From: Tamarix chinensis | Lineage: Eukaryota; Streptophyta; Magnoliopsida; Caryophyllales; Tamaricaceae | Assembly: GCA_030549775.1 (NCBI GenBank) | Contig: CM060175.1 | Span: forward strand, 63,973,245 to 64,037,244 | Length of the DNA stretch: 64,000 nucleotides | Direction of reading: 5' to 3' | Shown here: in pieces, positions 22,831 to 35,410 of the stretch | How the letters are laid out: each line of letters begins with the position of its first letter | How positions within the stretch are numbered: the first letter of the stretch is position 1 | Position numbers and translations under genes: made by a program | Notes under the pieces: generated by a model | What the model saw: the letters and a program-made list of their open reading frames with translations, nothing else | Databases searched by the model: none | Told to the model about the DNA's origin: nothing

Positions 22831-25255
22831 CACTCATTCAATTTATGGGGCAAAACATTTGTTCTCACTAATGTACTTATTCACTTGATCACTTTTGGTG
22901 ACAAACCAACTATTCACCTGATAGAAGGTCATTTGTGCAAGGGTTGTAATGGTCAATATCTTGCATTATTTAACACATTATTTATTGATTGCAAAAAATT
23001 CTTAGTCACCATGCCAAAACACATACCATTATCATGTACCAATGACCACTTTGTGGGATCTAACTTATTAAGCCAGTCATAGGCTTCTTTGTCGGTATTT
23101 TTCAATGATATCATCAAACTAATCCTCTTTCAAGGTTGACATTGGATCCTAATCCTCCACAACATGTTTCCCATGGACTTATCATTTTCACAGCCATGAA
23201 AAAATTATATTTCAAATAACACAAATAGTATCAATACGTGCCAAAACAATAAACCAAACATGCTCATAAATGTCTAATGGTCATAAACAAACAACCACCC
23301 ACATTTTTATAAACACCTAGCATCCAAAAAATTCAATTTATAAGGGAATATTTCCTAAATAAAAAATAAAAATCCCAGGCATCAAACACAAGATAATATA
23401 AGTTAGAAATATAGAAAGATAAAATCAAAAACAATTATTAAAAAAATAATCTACAAAAGTTTAGATATTTTCCATATTATTCGATAAATATATCATACTT
23501 TACAATCACATAATAGATATATACTACAATAAATCTCAAGTATATCATACAATCTATATATTCAAATACAAAGTATTGCCAATGAGCACAAACTACATAT
23601 AAGGAAACAAGTTCTTTTTCATTATTATTAAAAAGAAAATTATTACATCTACCTCCAACTTTGCTACTAAATTGGTGTGGAGTTCTCTTTTATTATCATC
23701 ATCATCATCATACTCATACTCATCTCAAGTTACACATTTTAAAACTTGTTTTATGGAAGCAGAAATACAAAAACCGTCATGGACACCATCACACTTTATA
23801 TAAGTTTGGTATTCACACCATTTTTATTACGATCGCAAGGCGAAATAACATTAACACAATGGAATAAGAAACACTAACAAAAATGATATGTGAAATCAAA
23901 AGTTTTGTCCAAAAGGGTGATAATCCTAATATGATACAAGCTATAAGGAGGTACAAAATAACATAAGAGTCTAAAAATATCTGAATCTATAATAACACTA
24001 ACAATGAGTAAAACCAAATAGCTCTCAGTCTCATCCCAAAGGTTATTACCCTTGGATGTCCACATCATCAATAATATCATCGTGATCGAGAAGCATATCA
24101 TCTAAAAAGTATAATATTAGTATAACATATGCTGACTAAATTACACCAACACATAGTGAATATCATATCCATATAATACACATAGACATGAAAAAGCTAT
24201 TATGCAATCATATATTACGATCAATACAATAGTAAGAATAAATTATGCTCAAAATCAATAACAATGCTAAGAAAGAGTTAAGGAAGATAGTACATAGGTT
24301 GATTAAATGATTAAGAAATACTTTAAGCTATATTAAATGTAATTATTAATGGTCACACAATTCTGATTAATTAATCATTTAGAGAACGAGGTTGGTATAT
24401 ATTCTTAACTAAGGAAAATCACACCAAGATTTTGACCATAATGTACAATGTCTAAGGCAATCTCACTACAAATCTTCAAATATTGAACTACCTCGATCAC
24501 TCAATCCCTAATTATATATTCTTTTAAAGAGGTCCATAGAATTATAATGGAGTAGATGTGAGGTTTTAACTAATGCCTTGATGTAATACCCCAAATTATA
24601 TGGTCACTTGTGGAGGCTAAAAACAATTGATATGGCTACTTATATTAATAAGGTATACCTTCTTTTTGGAAAGTATATCCTTAGATAACTATATAATTAT
24701 GCATGATTAGCTTAGAGTAGTCCAAGGATAAATAGTATTCTAAAAAAATTCTTGTGAAGTGTGTAAATGAGGACAAAGCACCCTCGAAATAACTCATATT
24801 AATTTGTGGGGTTGGTGGTTGATCTTGAAGCACTTCATATTATTACTTGCGGCTTGTGAGGGGTCAAAGTGTTCCACTTGAGGCAAATAGGAAAAACAAG
24901 GAAATATACAATGACAACACAAAGATACAACTCTACATTAGAGGCCTTTTTCCCAAAATTTTGGGTAAATAGTTGAAGTAATCCACTAAAATTTTATAAA
25001 ATTAATTATATTAATTATACACCCTCTAAAAGTGATTCTTAAACAAAAATAACAAGATTGTTAGAATTCACAAGCTATGGAATGAAATTGAGGTCAAATT
25101 ATAGTAGAAATCAAAATTTCCAAGCAAGCCAATAGATTAACATTAACAAACACTCAATAGGTTTTTCAAGAATTAAAATTTTAAATAATAGATTACTATT
25201 TAACTAGTGTTCAAGTCTTTAAAATATTTTCTTAAGTAACTTTTTAAAATAATTC

Positions 25256-25256
<1 letters not shown>
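22831..25256. other. AT-rich intergenic sequence, no gene seen
   Basis: No coding similarity found. TGTAATACCCC at 24582 resembles the LTR start of the family in this window, but no partner end with the same flank was found. Confidence 0.5.

Positions 25257-25329
<73 letters not shown>
25257..25329. repeat. (AT)n microsatellite, about 36 repeats
   Basis: A pure dinucleotide run of about 73 bp. Confidence 0.97.
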
Positions 25330-25333
<4 letters not shown>

Positions 25334-25991
25334 AAAGGAATTAAATTATTATTTTAGGAACATAACTTGATAATTTAGTTTTTTGAAAAATGGGGCATTA
25401 GAATTCACATTTGGCCCTCACTCCTACCAAGGCAATGCCCTCTCTATTTATTACATTACTACTCATATATCATCACTTTCATAAACTAATATATCTACTA
25501 TGTATGATGCAGTACCCCTATTCTACTTTTTCTTCACTTATCTTATCATAAACAATCAACAAAACCATGTAGTAGCAAAGTGAAAAACACATACAACAGT
25601 GTCATAGATAAAGATAATAAGAATAAAAAAATTCAAAGTGAGGCTTTATTGTTAGATTTTTTTTTTATCATAGTTGCTCAACTTTGTGCTCCCTCATTCA
25701 TTTGTTCTTTTATGATGTCTTATCTTGCTTCAAATTAACTTCTAGGGTTCCTTGAATAAAAATAGGAAAAGACTAAATCTTGAATGAATAATCAAAATTT
25801 TCATTTTCATATCTTTGTCATCAAATAAGATCATATATTCTTCTTTCAAATTATTCTCTTTGTGTTTATATTCATCATTTATTAGATTGATTTGATCTAA
25901 TTATCAAATCAAGTTTTTTTCCTTTCATGTTAAGATTTGGGGGGGGGATATGAGTGTGGATTAGTACTATAACAGTACAATACACATAGAT

Positions 25992-27371
25992 TGTAATATC
26001 CCATTTATAAAAACATTTAATTATCAAATTATAATTCTAATATAAGAATTTATCTTTCTTAAATTATTCAAAATTAGATTGTATGGAATTATATTGAAAA
26101 ATGTTCAAGAAAATATTTCAAAATAGGAAATCAATAGATTGGTTATGGAAGAAACTAGTTCATTAGTACCCTAATATTTATGTTTTCAACCTTAAAAATA
26201 CTAGTTGACTTGTAAGCTTAAAATAGTCCACTAGTTTAACATAAAATTTGATTTAGGCCTTATTTTACCTTAAAACTTTATCTAATGTTTAGAAAATGTT
26301 ATGATTTTGATATTTTATGATAAACATTATTTTTAGATGTAGTATAAATATTTTTTTTTATAATTTTTGGAATATTAATTCAATTGGTTAGCCAAAATTT
26401 TACTAAAAACTACTTTTTACCAATTATGATGAATTTTGACAAATGTTAGCTATAATTTTTTTCCTCTCTCCTTCTATACCGTGCAAAAAGAAGAAATATG
26501 TATCCTTTTTCCATCCCACATCCTTGTCATTATCCTTCTACCTTCATCTCCTCTATACACAATCCTTTTTTTACCTATCTTTACACCCATACCATCTTTG
26601 ATCACACTTTATTCATTCAAATGTGAGGTAAGAAAAACATTATCCTCTTTTTCTTACCTTGTCAACCACCCTTGGCCAAAAAGCTAATATTTTATCATTC
26701 ATTTAGCCACATTTTGTTCACTTACACTCTAACTCTTTTGCATTTTAATATATATATAAGTGTCTCAACCTCACTTTTCTCTTTATTCTCTCTCTTATCT
26801 GGGTCATTTCCTTCTTCTCCTTCATCATCATTTTTTGTTTCTCTACTTGCTTCCAATCTTTATTTTAGTCTATTGATGTTTTCCTTATGCAAAATTATAT
26901 TATAACTTAGAAAAAAGTGAAGGAAAAATATTTGTTCAACCTTCATTTAAGCTCATCCACACAAGTGAAGGGATTGAAATGTTTACTTTTGTTTTATACC
27001 CTTTTTCATTATAAATAACTTATTTTAAAAATGATTTTTGTTGATAAATTTATATACTATTTTTTTTCTCATCCACACAAGGAAGGCTATTATTTATTAT
27101 TATTATTTTCTTATGGAGCTTAGATGATTGATAAATTAGCTAGATCCTTAAATGTAGAATATATGTTTCATGTATTGTCCCTATGTTAAATTTCTATAAG
27201 CATGAGTAATATGCAAATTTGATGAAGCATGAAATTGTGGAGTTTATGGGTTCTGACCTATCAACATGCTTTTATATGTTCTTGTGTTTTAATTATTTTG
27301 AGTGCTCTATGATAATCTATAAGTGTTTTGCAATGATTTCCATCTATTACATGATTGGTGTTGATCAAGAA
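25992..27371 (+). repeat. LTR start region (TGTAATATCCC type), 3' end not found
   Basis: The segment begins TGTAATATCCCATTTATAA, runs AT-rich for about 450 bp and then becomes pyrimidine-rich (26440-26890: TTTTTTCCTCTCTCC and similar), the start layout shared by the long LTRs here. It stops at the solo LTR at 27372, which probably inserted into it. I could not find its continuation or duplication after 37676. The open frames at 26436-26905 are by-products of the pyrimidine tract. Confidence 0.5.
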
Positions 27372-28527
27372 TGTAATATCTCATTTATTGAAACCCTAAA
27401 TTAAAAACCATAATTATAAACTAGTAATTATATGTAATTAATTAATATAATTATTCTAAAGTGTTATAAATAAAATGTGTTATTATTATGGTGAAATAGA
27501 TATAAATTTAATTGGGTTAAAATTTTGATAGACTTTGGAATATTAACTATCCTTTATTTTGAATTGAAATTATGAAGCCCAAACCTTTCCCACCTGATTA
27601 TCCTCTTTCTTGGTTCAATTTTTGTAACCAAACAACCTAACTAAACCCCCAACCAAATTGGTCACCACTCTCCACCTTTTTTATATGGTTTTTTGTGTGT
27701 TTTTATTTACATGCCAACTCTCCCCTATGTGTTCCATATTTTAAGTTATGCCTCTACCTCGTGTTCTCCTCATCAATGTATGCTCATCTATTCATATATC
27801 GTCATCCATATAATCTCCTCTTCATCCCTTATTTTTTGTGTTTTTCATCTATCAAAAACCAATATCTTGGTATGTGTTATTCTTCTCCATCCTCCTAAGC
27901 ATTCTCTTATTATCCCTTCTCCTTACCCTATTTTTCATTTTCATTCACCACCAACACCACTCACCACCACCAAACATCAAACAACATGATTTTTTGCAGC
28001 AACCAACAACCACCATCTCCCCATTAATCCCCTCATCATTTCTTTTTGCTTCTCTATTTTACCCATTGTGCTCTATTTTATTTTTTGTTAAGGTGCACAA
28101 CTTAGACACTCTCTCGTATGACACAGCCATGACCTAGTATACAGCCTATTCACTTCACTCCTCTAGTCATATGATTCTTCCTTCCTTGAACCATGCATGC
28201 TCTACATTCACAATTGTGCCATCCGTCATGGTCTTCACCTTATCACACCCCATGCACCACAGCGTCTACTATTGAGCCTCCATTTTTCCCCATTCCTTCT
28301 CGCACACCTTTGCATTCCTCCTTGCACACTCATGCACTTCCTCGATGCACACTCATGAACTCCTCCTCACATACTCATATGTCTTTATTTGCGGAAACCA
28401 TGTACCCATCCTTGCACATCCTTGGTTTTTCCATGCCCATATCATTGCCTAACCATCCTTTATGTGACCTTATACCATTAATTGCACCCTTTTTTATGAT
28501 TTTGTCTCGCGTAGCTTCCTCAATTAT

Positions 28528-29381
28528 TGATGTGAATCAAAGTGAAGGGAAATGTCGTCGGATCGATTATTCCTTGAATTTCATAATCTAGCAGATTGAA
28601 ATTCCTACATCAATCATGGCTTAAGGAGAAGGATAAGCTTCGACTTGCAGGTGTTCTTCACATATGATAAGGATCGATTGCAGGTAGCTTTAAATGTTGT
28701 TGCACATTCAAAGTTTGAATGAGGAAAGAATTCCCCGGGCACTTCCTAAACAGATAATTCTCTAAAAGAGAGGAAAAAAGTGTTAAACTTGAGGTTTTGA
28801 TTCAAATGATCTTCAATATTCTGCGTGTACAAGCTTAGGGAGTATATATAGGAAACTAGCCAACTTAAATGCCTTAAACCAACCGATTTTCTCATCTTAA
28901 TCCAAGCTATTTTAACCCACTTGAATTAATCCTATATAATAACTAAACTCACTCATAATATCATCATTTAAATGATATTAATGACTAAAATTACAAAGCC
29001 ACACAATCAACTATGGTACATACATTAAATTGCAACAAAACCCTAGCTTACATAAAATACACTTAGGGTTTACAACAAGTTTAATATAACTAATGATAAC
29101 ATCACTATATCTTGTTGTAGTGTTATACCATGTATGCCATAACCTTGCATGCTTTGAATTCTTGTACACTTTAAGTCTCTTTTTGTGTGTTAACTTATTC
29201 TCCTTGCAAATATGTAATATACCTACAGGAATATCTTTAATCGTTTTCAATACCAAGCATAGAAATATTATCAAGAACATTTAAAATGATTGGCTCCATT
29301 ATTAATAAGGGTAATTCTTCCTTACCTTGAGAATCATTAGAAATATGAGAATCATTAGATCCCTTAGATGCACCTGCATCA
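28528..29381 (-). repeat. 3' LTR of the CRM-like element (854 bp)
   Basis: Aligns along its length with 34578-35410. On the minus strand it starts TGATGCAGGTGCATC and ends GATTCACATCA. Differences from the other LTR are frequent (roughly one in 10-15 bases where compared by eye) and many are C/T or G/A changes, so the insertion is not recent. The left (minus-strand 5') 145 bp also encode the end of integrase. Confidence 0.93.
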
Positions 29382-30480
29382 TTCTCCCCAAGTTGAGAAG
29401 AATTTTTCCTCAAATTATCATTACTATAATAAGGAGATAAATCATCAATATTACAAGTTCTTGAAATCCCACAATAATGATCTAGAAGATCAAGTTCATA
29501 AGCATTATCCCCAAACTTTCTTAGTATTTTAAAAGGTCCATCAGCTCTTGGCATTAGTTTATTTTTACGTAAATTATAAAATATTTCTTTACGCAAATGT
29601 AACCAAACTAAGTCACCAGGAGAAAATACATGTGGGGTTCTATGCTTATTCGCTTGAACTTTATACTTGGCATTAGCTTTTTCAATATTAGTCTTTATTT
29701 TTTGATGAAGTTGTTGAACGAATTTGGCTCTATCCTCGCCTTTATAATTTTTTAATTCACCTTTCTTTAAAGGAATCATATTGATTGGCATGTGTGGATT
29801 CACTCCATAAACCACCTCAAACGGACTAGTTTGAGTATTACTTGATGGACTCCTATTGTAAGCAAACTCTGCATGAGCTAACTTAACATCCCAATCCTTA
29901 GTACTTTTATTAACCAAACCTCTTAATAATGTACCAAGATTTCAATTAGTTACCTCATTCTGACCGTTAGTTTGTGGATGATATGAAGTGCTAAATAACA
30001 ATTTAGTACCAAGCATATGCCATAAAGTTTCCCAAAAAGAACTCATAAACTTAACATCCTGATTTGAGACAATACTTTTAGGCACACAATAAAGTTTAAC
30101 AATCTCTCTAAAATACAATTCAGCAACATGCATGACATCATCGGTTTTATTGTATGGAATAAAATGAGCCATTTTAGAAAATATATCTATTACCACAATA
30201 ATAGAATCTTTACCACGTTGTGTTCTTGGTGACCCTAGGATAAAGTCCATACTAAATCCTTCCCATGGTTTATCAAGAACTGGTAAAGGTGTGTATAAGC
30301 CTTTATGAAAGTAATTCTTACAATTTTGACATGTAGAACATCTACTTATCATAGCTTGTACATGTTTAACCATTTGTGGCTAATAGAAATTTTCTTGTAA
30401 CAATTCCATAGTCTTATGTATACCAAAATGTCCCACAATGCTACCTTCATGTATTTCTTTAATCAGTAAGTCTCAAACAC
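29237..30480 (-). pseudogene. Integrase of the CRM-like element, extending into the 3' LTR
   Basis: The zinc-binding region is at about 30480-30330: H in IHEGS, H in GHFG, then CSTCQNC, with a premature TAG where FYWPQ is expected. The catalytic core (30373-29942) keeps the triad: D in SMDFILG, D in SNQDVKF and E in QNEVTN. After a further break the C-terminal part (29917-29237) has PFEVVYGVNPH, FSPGDLVWLHLRKE and CNIDDLSPYY. The frame then reads through the polypurine tract (SSQLGEND) and 48 codons into the 3' LTR before stopping. Integrase would insert the cDNA. Extension into the LTR is described for CRM elements, where this C-terminal region is thought to help targeting; that role here is inference. 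Confidence 0.93.
29382..29394 (-). other. Polypurine tract of the CRM-like element
   Basis: The minus strand reads AACTTGGGGAGAA directly before the TGATGCAGG start of the 3' LTR. It lies inside the integrase reading frame. Confidence 0.85.
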
Positions 30481-31210
30481 TAGATCTAGGAATACAAAGT
30501 ATATTTAGTCTAAACAAAAATCCATCTTGTATGACATAATTACCATGGTATCCACTTTCTTTACATGCACCGAATATATCCTTAAAATCTTTATCTTTAG
30601 AATACAATTCTTTTAACACTTTGAAACCTAAAATTTTAGCATCCATCATAACAAGTAATGTAGATCTATGAGAAAGAGCATCGGAGACTACATATTCTTT
30701 CCCATCTGAATGTTTGACAGAGAACACAAAGGATTGTAAGAAACTAACCAACTTGTCATGTCTCAGATTAACTTTCTTGACCGTGTAAGTATTTTAAACT
30801 CTTATGATCTGAGTGTAACACAAAGGGTTTTGGTCTCAGATAATGACTCCATGTCTCTAGACTCCGTATAATGGCAAAGAATTCCTTGTCATAAGTTGAA
30901 TAGTTAAGTTTAGCTCCATTCAACTTTTCAGAGAAGAATGTTATAGGTTTCTTTTCTTGTGAAAGTACACCTCCTATTCCAAATCCACCAGCATCACAAG
31001 TTACTTCAAAAAGAAGGTCAAAGTTAGGTAAAGATAAAACAGGAGTATTACAAAGTTTAGTTTTAAAGGTCTCAAAGGCTTGAGTAGCTTTTTATCCCTA
31101 ATAAAATTCACCTTTTTCATGAGTTGTGTAATAGGTGCAACTATATTAGAAAAATCCTTAATGAATATTCTATAAAAACTAGCTAACCCATAAAAACTCC
31201 TCACATCATG
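30470..31210 (-). pseudogene. RNase H region of the CRM-like element
   Basis: After the RT the minus strand keeps [17 protein letters not shown] (31204 on), then, in broken frames, [19 protein letters not shown] (about 31010-30950) and NYSTYDKEF (about 30900), typical of gypsy RNase H. The segment 30751-30473 reads FLQSFVFSVKHSDGKEYVVSDALS, the usual tether before integrase. Several frameshifts. Confidence 0.85.
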
Positions 31211-31228
31211 AACATTTTTAGGGATAGG

Positions 31229-31823
31229 TCATTCTTGTATAGCTCTAATCTTATTAGGATCCACTTTAATTCCCTCACCACTAACAATATAGCCTAGTAA
31301 AACTACACTTGGAAGCATGAAGTCACATTTCTCAAGTTTTCCATAAAGTTTAGCTTCCATTAGCTTATCAAACAATTTCCTCAAATACACTAGGTGATCA
31401 TGCCCATTTTTATGATACACAAGAATATCATCCAAATATATAACAATAAAATCACCAAGGAAAGGTTGGATAAGTTCATTCATAAGTCTCATAAATGATC
31501 TTGGTGCATTACATAACCCAAAAGGCATAACCATCCACTCATGAAAGACCATATTTAGTTTTAAAAGCAGGTTTCCACTCATCTCCATCTCTAACCCTTA
31601 GTTGATGATAACCACTTCTTAGATCAATTTTGAAAAACACTTGTGCACCACAAAGTTCATCTATCATATCATCTAACCTAGGCATAGGAAAATGATATTT
31701 GATAGTAATATTATTCACTGCCCTAGAATCTATACACATATGCCAAGTACCATCTTTTTTAGGCACTAGTAAAGTAGGAACACTACAAGGACTCATACTT
31801 TCTCTCACAAATCCTTTATCCAT
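31229..31823 (-). pseudogene. Reverse transcriptase of the CRM-like element
   Basis: Two overlapping frames (31823-31539 and 31588-31229) together cover RT, indicating a frameshift near 31560. The first has [17 protein letters not shown] and [20 protein letters not shown]. The second has MPFGLCNAPRSFMRLMN and the catalytic YLDD in VIYLDDILVY. The enzyme would copy element RNA into cDNA. Active-site residues survive, but the gene is broken. Confidence 0.93.
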
Positions 31824-32565
31824 AAGCTATTTCCTTAGCTTCCTCCGGGTTACATCTATAAGCTGGTTTATTTGGAATAGGCAGGCCAGGAGCAAGATCA
31901 ATGGCATGTTCTATACCTCTTTTAGGTGGTAATCTTGGAGGTAAATCATTAGGAAATACATCATGACATTCATCAAGCAACTTAACTAGATTAGGATTTT
32001 CAATTTTTTGCTTCTTAGGCTTAGAATCTTTAGAAATTAAAGCATAACAAATTCCTTCTTCTTCTTCTATGCATTTTTCCATAGCCTTTTCATGTAAAAA
32101 TAATCTCTTTTTGGCATCACTTAAAGGCATATAATCACATAAAGAAGGTATCAATCTATATAATTGCTTTTCCTTTTTCACCACATATTCATTAGTTACT
32201 CCATTATGAGTTACTTTTCTATCATATTACCATGGTCTTCCTAAAAGTAATCCACAAGCATCCATAGGTAAAACATCACATAGAACTTCATCATGGTAAT
32301 CTCTAATGGAAAATGTGATTAAGGTTCTTTTGTTTACTTTAGCTCCCTTGTCTTTGTTTAGCCATTGTAAAGAATAGGGTTTAGGATAATTAGTAGTCTC
32401 TAAACCAAGTTTCTTAACCATTTCTTCACTATAAAAATTTGTACATGAACCACTATCAATAATGAGTCTATAAACCAAGTCATCTATTTTACACTTAGTC
32501 TTAAAAATATTCTCTCTTTGAGTAGGTGTCACATTAGGTTGAATTTGTAACACTCTTTGAATCAT
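31816..32565 (-). pseudogene. Protease and RT linker of the CRM-like element
   Basis: The frame 32565-32227 holds a retroviral-type aspartic protease with active site LIIDSGSCTNF and the later DACGLLLGRPW block. After a stop the frame resumes at 32184-31816 with LLDECHDVFPNDLPPRLPP...RGIEHAIDL, the usual segment preceding RT in gypsy pol. It would process the Gag-Pol polyprotein. Confidence 0.9.
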
Positions 32566-32649
32566 GAAACATGGATATCCTTATTCTTCATCAATGGTTA
32601 AGATTTAATTAGGAGATTCAATTTCTAAATTCTCATCATCACTACACGG

Positions 32650-33737
32650 TTCCATGTTTTCTATTTCATGCGAGGTTGAGGCTCTTTGGTTTGGACAATC
32701 TCTAGCAAAGTGTCTATATCCTTTACATTTAAAACATTGTTTATTTGCCATTTAAACTAACTTATTTTTACCTTTATCATCTTGATTATTCTTTTTATCA
32801 TATGAAGATGTCGATTTAGGTGTAAAGGTATTCGAATAGGGTTTAGTTGAGGTTGAAACATTAGACTTAAAATAGGATTTAGTTGATTTAGTTTATCTTT
32901 CAAATTTTAAAGCCAACTTAATTAAGTCATCAAGAGAATCATATGAATACATGTCAACTTTATCTCTTATCAAGTTATTCAAGCCACCTAAGTACCTAGC
33001 ACATTTTGGTTCTTTTCTTTCTTGGCCATCACATATAAGTGCTAGTTTTTCAAATTCTCTAGTGTATTCTTCTACACTAAATAATCCTTGCCTTAGAGTT
33101 TTCATTTTCACATACATATCTTTTTCATATTCTTTAGGCACAAATTTTTTTCTTTGGTGTTTCTTAAGTTTTTCCCAAGATTTAATTTTTGATTTCTCTA
33201 ATCTTTCTCTTGTCTTTTTTAAGTTGTCATACCAAATCCTAACGAATCTTTTGAACTTAAGAGTAGCAAGCTTACATTTTCTCTCATCATCATACTCTTT
33301 AAATTCAAATATAGCCTCAATTTCATGTAACCACTCAAAAAATAATTTCACATTCAATTCACCATAAAATTCAGGAAGGTTAATTTTGATACCTTGATCC
33401 CCATTGTATACATGTCTTACTTGGGATGGATGTGGTCTTCTATGATTTCTTGAGCCAAATAAACTAGTATCTTCTTCTCCATCTTCAATATGATGCAAAT
33501 TTGTGTATCCACATCCTCGTTTTTTTCTTGGAAAGCATGCCTCATCTTTCCTTCCACACTATCTTGTGTGGTTTCCAATCAACTTGGCCATGGACGAAAC
33601 TTCTCTTGATCGGATAGCTTGGCTTCCACACTTTGTAATTGTTGTTGAAGTGTTGCTTGATTATGGATTTGAGCATTCATACGTGTGGTTAGACTCTTGA
33701 TAGATTCTACCAAGGCACGAACCTCTTCCCTTGCCAT
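32650..33737 (-). pseudogene. Gag of the CRM-like element
   Basis: The likely start is MAREEVRALVESIKSLTTRM at 33737. The main conserved frame (33498-32893, 201 aa) carries the gypsy capsid pattern: INLPEFYGELNVKLFFEWL, then IWYDNLKKTRER, SVEEYTREFEKL and ARYLGGLNN. A nucleocapsid zinc knuckle CFKCKGYRHFARDC (C-x2-C-x4-H-x4-C) is encoded near 32735-32692. Gag would form the cytoplasmic particle that packages the element RNA. The frame is broken between the N-terminus and capsid and again before the zinc knuckle. Confidence 0.9.
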
Positions 33738-34560
33738 AGTGAAGTTGGTACACACCACTTTCTTCCACAAAAGAATGTAGCAACTTGTGTAAGTGCTGGA
33801 AGTTCCCTATAGCTAAACAAAATAGGATAGTTTTTCTATTTCTCAAGAAAATATTGATCACTTCCTGGCTGTTTTAGTCACGCACAAATGGAAAGAAAAT
33901 GGCCAAATGACACTACAAGTGTTCTTGGCTGGAAAATGGCGAATGATGCTTTCTTTTGTGACACACAACAAGTCACATAAAATAACAAGGGAGGCATCAA
34001 ATATACTTCAATGAAGTGGAATCTTCAAGTTGAAGATGTTAGGTTTCACACCACTTGAAGACGTGAAGAATAAAAGGGAGAAGAGTATGCATTGAAGGTT
34101 GGAGATAATGGTTAAGGTTCGAAGGTTACAGCTCTTATTCAAACCTATAAGACTCTTAGGGAAAATTTAAATGTATCTTATCATGCAGATACGTATGGAG
34201 AAAATAAAATGGAAGGAGATTATGCTATGAAGAATTGAAAAGAGGGATGAAAGAGGGCACTGTATGGTTAAGGAATCAATGGAATGAAGTGCTGGAAGAT
34301 TGAAGATGATGATAAGGAATGGAAAGAACGTCAAAGAATGGAGGACTTCTTCGGTTGGAGATCGAAACAACTTCAAAGATTGATGTAAGAAAGTTAAATC
34401 TTCAACCAAGATTTATATTGAAGATTCAAGAACGGGATGAAGATGCAAGAATTGAATGAATACATGCCTTGTGTTTGTTGTTTCTTGATGGAAACAACTT
34501 ACGCATGAAATAACAAGACTTGTGTGCACGGGATGATCGTTGGAAACAAAGGAATGTCAA

Positions 34561-34572
34561 GCTTTGATACCA
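34561..34572 (-). other. Primer binding site (initiator-Met tRNA)
   Basis: The minus strand reads TGGTATCAAAGC a few bases after the 5' LTR end. This is the plant iMet tRNA complement TGGTATCAGAGC with one mismatch. Confidence 0.85.
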
Positions 34573-34577
34573 AAATT

Positions 34578-35410
34578 TGATGTGAATCAAAGTGAAGGGA
34601 AACGTTGGATCGATTATTCCTTGAATTTTAGAATCTAGTAGATTGAAATTCCTGGATCAATTGTGGCTTAAGGAGAAGGATAAGCTTTGACTTGCAGGTG
34701 TTCTTCACATATGATAAGGATCGGTTGCAGGTGGCTTTGAATGTTGCTGCACATTCAAAGTTCTAATGAGGAAATAATGCTCTGGGCACTTCTTGACCAA
34801 ATAATTCTCCAAAAGAGAGGATAAAAGTGTTAAACATGAGGTTTTTATTCAAATGATCTTCAATATTTTGCATGTACAAACTTAGGGTGTATATATAGGA
34901 AACTAGCCGACTTAAATACCTTAAACCAGCAGGTTTTCTCATCTTAATCCAAGCTATTTTAACCCACTTGAATTAAGCCTATATAATACCTAAACTCACT
35001 CATAATATCATCATTTAAATGATATTAATGACTAACATTACAAAGCCACATAATCAACTATGGTACATATATGAAAGTACAACAAAACTCTATCTTACAT
35101 AAAATAAACTTATGGTTTACAACAAGTTTAATATAACTAATGATAACATCACTATATCTTATTGTAGTGTCATCCCATGTATGCGATAGCCTTGCATGAT
35201 TTAAATTCTTATACACTTTAAGTCTCTTTTTGTGTGTTAACTTCTTCTCCTTGCAAATATGTAATATACCTACAAGAATATCTGGAATAGTTTTCAATAC
35301 CAAGCATAGAAATATTATCAAGAACATTTAAAATGATTGGCTCCATTATTAAGAAGGTTAATTCTTCCTTACCTTGAGAATCATTTAATGCCTTAGATGC
35401 ACCTGCATCA
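34578..35410 (-). repeat. 5' LTR of the CRM-like element (833 bp)
   Basis: Same termini as the copy at 28528-29381. It lacks a 15-20 bp stretch near its minus-strand start that the other copy has (repeated GAATCATTAGA phrase). A TATATATAGG box lies near 34890-34900, a plausible promoter on the minus strand. Confidence 0.93.

Larger units (their letters stand above)
28528..35410 (-). mobile_element. Complete CRM-like Ty3/gypsy retrotransposon (6.9 kb), decayed
   Basis: The element has two LTRs (28528-29381 and 34578-35410) with TG...CA ends and a perfect 5-bp target duplication ATTAT (28523-28527 and 35411-35415). The primer binding site is complementary to initiator-Met tRNA and a polypurine tract is present. 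The order on the minus strand is gag, zinc knuckle, protease, RT, RNase H, integrase, i.e. Ty3/gypsy. The gag and pol sequence and an integrase frame that continues through the polypurine tract into the 3' LTR suggest the CRM (centromeric retrotransposon) clade of chromoviruses; that assignment is inference. All frames carry stops or shifts, so it is not autonomous. It sits inside the solo LTR 27372-37676 and is younger than it. Confidence 0.93.

Noticed and set aside
24582..25402. TGTAATACCCC start with a possible GGGGCATTAGA end, as another solo LTR
   Set aside because: Flanks CTTGA and ATTCA do not match and no pyrimidine leader or repeat cluster lies between.
27693..28591. Series of Pro/Ser/His-rich plus-strand frames
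   Set aside because: They lie in the C/T-rich leader of the solo LTR 27372-37676 and are cut by the nested element. No domain.
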